Shown here: positions 60,028 through 64,000 of the stretch, one piece after another
Position numbering within the stretch: the stretch's first letter is position 1
Layout: each line of letters opens with the position of its first letter
Assembly: GCA_028248455.1 (NCBI GenBank)
Contig: JAOKHV010000004.1
Coordinates: 1-64,000, forward strand
Reading direction: 5' to 3'
DNA: 64,000 bases
Source: Ascidiaceihabitans sp.
GTDB taxonomy: Bacteria > Pseudomonadota > Alphaproteobacteria > Rhodobacterales > Rhodobacteraceae
The notes under the pieces: model-generated
Database searches by the model: none
What the model saw: the letters and a program-made list of their open reading frames with translations, nothing else
What the model was told of the DNA's origin: nothing
Position numbers and translations under genes: made by a program

Positions 60028-61497
60028 ATGCAGCCCAAAGCGGTAGCCTTGTCGAGGGAAATGAAACCTCTCATTCAAATGCGTGGCCTATGGCTGGGCC
60101 TATTGACGACTGCGCTGGTACTTGCGCAAGTAATGATGGCTAACGCCCGTCCCGAAAGCTTGGCCCCATTGGCCAAACAGATCAGCCCTTCCGTGGTGAA
60201 CATTACAACCTCAACTGTTGTTGAGCGCCCAACGGGCCCGCAAGGCATCGTGCCTGAAGGGTCTCCTTTGGAAGACCTGTTCAACAACCGCCCCCAAGGT
60301 GAAGGTAGCCCACGTTCGCGTCGGTCTTCTGCTTTGGGTTCAGGTTTTGTCATCTCTGAAGATGGATATGTTGTAACCAACAATCACGTCATCGAAGGTG
60401 CGGATGAAATCCTGATCGAGTTCTTTTCTGGTGAAGAATTGCCTGCGAAAGTTATTGGCACAGACCCAAAAACTGACATCGCATTGCTCAAAGTCGAAAC
60501 AGATCAACCTCTGCCGTTTGTTCCGTTTGGCAACAGCGACGAGTCGCGTGTTGGCGACTGGGTAATCGCAATGGGCAATCCACTGGGGCAAGGGTTCTCA
60601 GTCTCTGCAGGGATCGTTTCAGCACGTAACCGCGCCCTAAGCGGTACATATGATGACTATATCCAGACAGATGCAGCGATCAATCGTGGTAACTCTGGCG
60701 GTCCATTGTTCAACATGGGCGGTGAAGTGATTGGCGTTAACACGGCGATCTTGTCACCTAATGGTGGTTCCATTGGCATCGGTTTCTCTATGGCGTCCAA
60801 CGTCGTAACCCGTGTTGTTGATCAATTGCGCGAGTTTGGTGAGACCCGTCGCGGTTGGTTGGGTGTTCGTATTCAGGACCTGACAGACGATTTGGCTGAA
60901 GGGTTTGGTTTGGACAGCACAAAAGGTGCCTTGGTGAATTCTGTTCAAGAAGGTCCTGCCAAAGAAGGTGGCATGCTGGACGGCGACATCATTGTTAGCT
61001 TTGATGGCAAGCCAGTCGCGGACACACGTGGCCTTGTGCGCACGGTTGCCAACAGCCCGGTCGGTGAATCTGTTCGCGTGATTGTTTTCCGCGAAGGTAA
61101 ATCGATCACTTTGAAGGTTACATTGGGTCGCCGCGAGGATGCAGAGAAAGCAGTTCAAACCTCCGCTGCGGAACCTGAAGAAGCACCATCTCCTGTGACT
61201 AAAGATGTTTTGGGCCTGACGCTTAGCGTCCTTACAGACGAGTTGCGTGAGCAATTGAGCCTTGATGCAGACCAAGAGGGTTTGGTGGTCACAGATGTCG
61301 ATGATACGGCTGAAGCCTTTGAAAAAGGCCTACGCGTAGGTGATGTGATCACCGAAGCGGGTCAGGAAAAGATAACCAGCATTGAGGATCTGGGTACACG
61401 TTTGGCGGAGGTTAAAGACGCAGGACGCAAGTCACTGTTGTTGCTGGTACGCCGTGCAGGTGATCCACGTTTTGTCGCGCTAAGTCTTGCCGATTAA
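60028..61497 (+). CDS. degP: Do family serine endopeptidase, DegP/DegQ
   Basis: 489 residues with AGGAG upstream. Signal anchor/peptide in the first about 45 residues (GLWLGLLTTALVLAQVMMAN). Trypsin-like domain with catalytic His in VTNNHVIEGADE near 118, Asp in DPKTDIALLKVE near 150, and Ser in INRGNSGGPLFNM near 223; two PDZ domains follow (RGWLGVRIQDLTDDL near 270 and VLGLTLSVL near 390). Degrades misfolded periplasmic proteins. Its terminator is at 61517-61545. Confidence 0.95.
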   Translation: MQPKAVALSREMKPLIQMRGLWLGLLTTALVLAQVMMANARPESLAPLAKQISPSVVNITTSTVVERPTGPQGIVPEGSPLEDLFNNRPQGEGSPRSRRSSALGSGFVISEDGYVVTNNHVIEGADEILIEFFSGEELPAKVIGTDPKTDIALLKVETDQPLPFVPFGNSDESRVGDWVIAMGNPLGQGFSVSAGIVSARNRALSGTYDDYIQTDAAINRGNSGGPLFNMGGEVIGVNTAILSPNGGSIGIGFSMASNVVTRVVDQLREFGETRRGWLGVRIQDLTDDLAEGFGLDSTKGALVNSVQEGPAKEGGMLDGDIIVSFDGKPVADTRGLVRTVANSPVGESVRVIVFREGKSITLKVTLGRREDAEKAVQTSAAEPEEAPSPVTKDVLGLTLSVLTDELREQLSLDADQEGLVVTDVDDTAEAFEKGLRVGDVITEAGQEKITSIEDLGTRLAEVKDAGRKSLLLLVRRAGDPRFVALSLAD

Positions 61498-62080
61498 GCG
61501 GATCTAAACGACTGCGAAAAGGCACCCTTCGGGGTGCCTTTTTTGTTAGTTCAATCCACCGTGCAGGGGCAGCGACCAACCCCAATACCCGCGCTGATGC
61601 GACGGTTAGATTCCCACTTTCAAAGTCGCCTTGCTGGAACTTGCGAATGGCGCGGCGGGTCTTGTCGTCCATCAAACCAGTCACCTTACCCCGGTATGTG
61701 CCGCGGATGCTGAGCGCGCGTTGCAGATTGGCGACAAAATTATCTGTCATCAAATTTGGACAAACGGTTTCATACCACGTTTCTGCGCGTTGCTGGACGA
61801 TCTCTTGCGCGTCCTCTTTTTTGTAGACGGCGGGCTGCTGAATGCGTCCATCTGTGCTGACCTGTGCGGGTTGTAACAGTACTTCGCGGTGGACCGTTTC
61901 GATGATCACAGGTGAAATCATTTTACCCCAGCAGGTGCCGGCTGCCGCACCATCTGGCGCGTCTGGAGCGAACCCACTGATTTCAAGCGAACGCTTGGAG
62001 CGCGTGCCAATGTTTGGCATGTCACAACCAACCAATGAACAAAGTGCCACGGCTATTAGCGGTAAGTTTCGTTCGGTCAT
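61412..62080 (-). CDS. Secreted protein with a C-terminal peptidoglycan-binding-like domain and run-on tail
   Basis: ATG at 62080 with AGGA upstream. N-terminus is a lipoprotein signal (LIAVALCSLVGCDMPN, Cys in a VGC lipobox). Near 118-165 MTDNFVANLQRALSIRG, YRGKVTGLMDDKTRRAIRKF and QQGDFESGNLTVASARVLGL resemble a PG_binding_1 domain. The natural end should be soon after LGLV, but the frame continues through the degP terminator and 86 bases into degP antisense (tail rich in Arg, PRRVPFRSRLDPLNRQDL). The original stop has probably been lost. Confidence 0.7.
   Translation of the reverse strand: MTERNLPLIAVALCSLVGCDMPNIGTRSKRSLEISGFAPDAPDGAAAGTCWGKMISPVIIETVHREVLLQPAQVSTDGRIQQPAVYKKEDAQEIVQQRAETWYETVCPNLMTDNFVANLQRALSIRGTYRGKVTGLMDDKTRRAIRKFQQGDFESGNLTVASARVLGLVAAPARWIELTKKAPRRVPFRSRLDPLNRQDLARQNVDHLHGVPATTVTCVLRL
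61517..61545 (+). terminator. Rho-independent terminator of degP
   Basis: Perfect stem AAAAGGCACCC / GGGTGCCTTTTTT closed by a TTCG tetraloop, 20 bases after the degP stop. Confidence 0.9.
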
Positions 62081-62217
62081 AGTTCCTGCCTGTGCGTTTT
62101 TTAACCCTGATTATGGGTTTTGTGATGCTGCCTAGCGCTTGAAACTTTTGTCCCTGATTGGCGTCTAAAACGCGCTCATCACGCGATCCACGAAAAAGGG
62201 GCTGGTCTTGAGCATAG

Positions 62218-62582
<365 letters not shown>

Positions 62583-62583
<1 letters not shown>

Positions 62584-63326
62584 TGTTGAACGGGGCGCGG
62601 CGTCTGTCGTTCGGCGCGTTGCTGCGCCCCATTCGCCGCGCGCTGCTGGTTGCGTGGTTGTTGCCATTGGCCCACGGGGCTGTTGCGTAAACGATCACCA
62701 GTGCAGCCTATACTGAGCCAACAACGCGTTATGTGCATGGCATCCTTGGCTATACGATTGAGCGTGGGGCACTTATAATCAAGCTTAATAACGCCAAGAC
62801 GGTTACAATAACGCTACCCTAGTCAGATGTTTTTGAAGACACCGGGTCGCGCCTATTGGATGCGGATGGGTCACCTGAAGTGGTTGTTGTGCAAAGCAAT
62901 GCGCGACTTGGTGCAAATCTGGCCATCTACGACGAAACTGGATTGGTTGCTGCTACGCCTAATATCGGGCGTTCAAACCGTTTGCTTACCCCTCGTGGGG
63001 CCACGGATTTAGACGGTGACGGGTTGATTGAACTGGCCTATATTGACCGCCCAAATCTTGCCAAGACTTTGATGATTTGGCGGTTTGAAAGCGGCGAATT
63101 ACGCTTTGTCAGTGAGTTGGCAGGTTACACGAACCACCGCATTGGCGAACGCGATATTGCTGGTGGTATTCGCACCTGTAACGGTATGCCTGAAATGATC
63201 GTTGCCGGGGCAGATTGGGCTCAGTTGGTCGCGATGACCTTTGACGGCAAAGGTTTCGTGGCAAAGACGATTGGTCAAGATACATCCCGACCTGCCTTTG
63301 CCATTGTTATGACCTGTGACGATTAA
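62583..63326 (+). pseudogene. Secreted VCBS-repeat-like protein gene with two nonsense codons
   Basis: The ATG at 62583 overlaps the ferredoxin stop. A 247-codon frame contains TAA at 62688-62690 (codon 36, right after the signal peptide end LAHGAVA) and TAG at 62820-62822 (codon 80). The pieces are coherent: TEPTTRYVHGILGYTIERGA, then SDVFEDTGSRLLDADGSPEV (a VCBS-like DxDGxPE), RGATDLDGDGLIELAYIDRP and GERDIAGGIRTCNG. It resembles a periplasmic repeat protein common in Roseobacter genomes. Only the last 157 codons (from 62856) remain as an uninterrupted ORF without signal. Confidence 0.7.
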
Positions 63327-63336
63327 GGCGTTGGCC

Positions 63337-64000
63337 TTAGCCTAGCGCACGCCAACCGATGTCACGACGGCAAAAGCCATCGGCCCAATCGATCTTATCA
63401 ACCATTGCATAGGCACGCTGTTGGGCTTCGGCCAAACTGTCACCACGTGCCGTAACGTTCAAAACGCGCCCACCGTTTGCAACGATCATTCCGTCACGTT
63501 CAGCTGTGCCTGCGTGGAACACCATATTCATGCTGTCGCTTTGCAATGCGCCCAAACCACCGATAACGGTGCCTTTTTCGTAAGCATCGGGATAGCCTTT
63601 GGCCGCCAGCACAACTGTTACCGCGTGATCATCTGCCCAGTTTGGTTTGACGTCATTCAAGCGCCCCTCAGAGGCTGCGACCAAGAGGTCCAGAACCTGT
63701 GCACCCAAGCGCATCATGAGCACCTGACATTCCGGGTCACCAAAGCGCACGTTGTATTCCACCAGACGTGGTTGGCCGTTTTCAATCATCAGGCCCGCAT
63801 AAAGGATCCCTTGATAAGCCGTGCCGCGACGCACCATCTCGGCCATGGTGGGACGGATGATCTCATCAATGGCTTTTTGTGCAATCGCATCTGTAAGCAC
63901 CGGGGCAGGGGAATAGGCACCCATGCCGCCTGTGTTTGGCCCAGTGTCGCCGTCGCCAACCCGTTTGTGGTCTTGGGCGGTGCCGATTGGCAGCACGTTT
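63337..64000 (-). CDS. purD: Phosphoribosylamine-glycine ligase (3' part)
   Basis: The frame continues past the right edge; about 221 residues are visible. ATP-grasp middle and C-terminal parts: PIGTAQDHKRVGDGDTGPNT and GGMGAYSPAP at the start of the visible part, VEYNVRFGDPECQVLMMRLG near 93 (RFGDPE), and a C-terminal domain ending ALG with ARGDSLAEAQQRAY. Makes glycinamide ribonucleotide. Converges on the decayed VCBS gene. Confidence 0.95.
   Translation of the reverse strand, partial: NVLPIGTAQDHKRVGDGDTGPNTGGMGAYSPAPVLTDAIAQKAIDEIIRPTMAEMVRRGTAYQGILYAGLMIENGQPRLVEYNVRFGDPECQVLMMRLGAQVLDLLVAASEGRLNDVKPNWADDHAVTVVLAAKGYPDAYEKGTVIGGLGALQSDSMNMVFHAGTAERDGMIVANGGRVLNVTARGDSLAEAQQRAYAMVDKIDWADGFCRRDIGWRALG

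Overview
The window looks like chromosomal DNA of an alphaproteobacterium of the Roseobacter group (Rhodobacterales). Supporting signs are ppx-ppk1-hdaA-AI-2E order, proS next to a DUF2937 gene and a LolCE/LolD pair, an LdtR-like MarR gene, an adrenodoxin-type ferredoxin, DUF2842 after purA, and moderate GC. No rRNA, tRNA, CRISPR array, insertion sequence or phage module was recognised.

Layout. 1-6 kb: end of a DNase I-like protein, exopolyphosphatase, polyphosphate kinase, HdaA and an AI-2E exporter-type permease. 6-12 kb: a shortened fasciclin gene, proS, lipoprotein-release LolCE/LolD, an Ldh-type dehydrogenase and a DMT transporter. 12-18 kb: parE, a MATE pump and several decayed genes. 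18-27 kb: an aspartate/aromatic-type aminotransferase, XRE regulator, sdhE, LdtR-like regulator, gloA, thyA-folA, cold-shock gene, thrS. 27-30 kb: two alpha/beta hydrolases and a decayed LysM/solute-binding gene. 30-38.5 kb: a minus-strand cluster of a polar amino acid/amine ABC transporter plus two glutamine synthetase-family ligases, a class I amidotransferase and an FAD oxidase, best read as gamma-glutamylation-type amine (putrescine-like) catabolism. 38.5-41 kb: PhnD-like, TerB, DUF1330, rlmJ. 41-48 kb: Hsp70-family gene, TIGR02466 oxygenase-like gene, pyrG, secG and a cobalt-type nitrile hydratase operon. 48-64 kb: purA, thiN, two EamA exporters, sdaA, a GST, rpiA, gor, hflK-hflC-DUF2065, degP, a 2Fe-2S ferredoxin and the 3' part of purD.

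The most striking property is not a new system but gene decay. At least ten small or accessory genes are interrupted by in-frame stop codons, frameshifts or truncations, while the essential genes around them are intact. Several of these show long reading frames that continue perfectly through one or two TGA, TAA or TAG codons, two of which probably replace Trp. They are invisible to simple ORF calling and were found by reading through stops by eye. I did not find a convincing undescribed multi-gene system.
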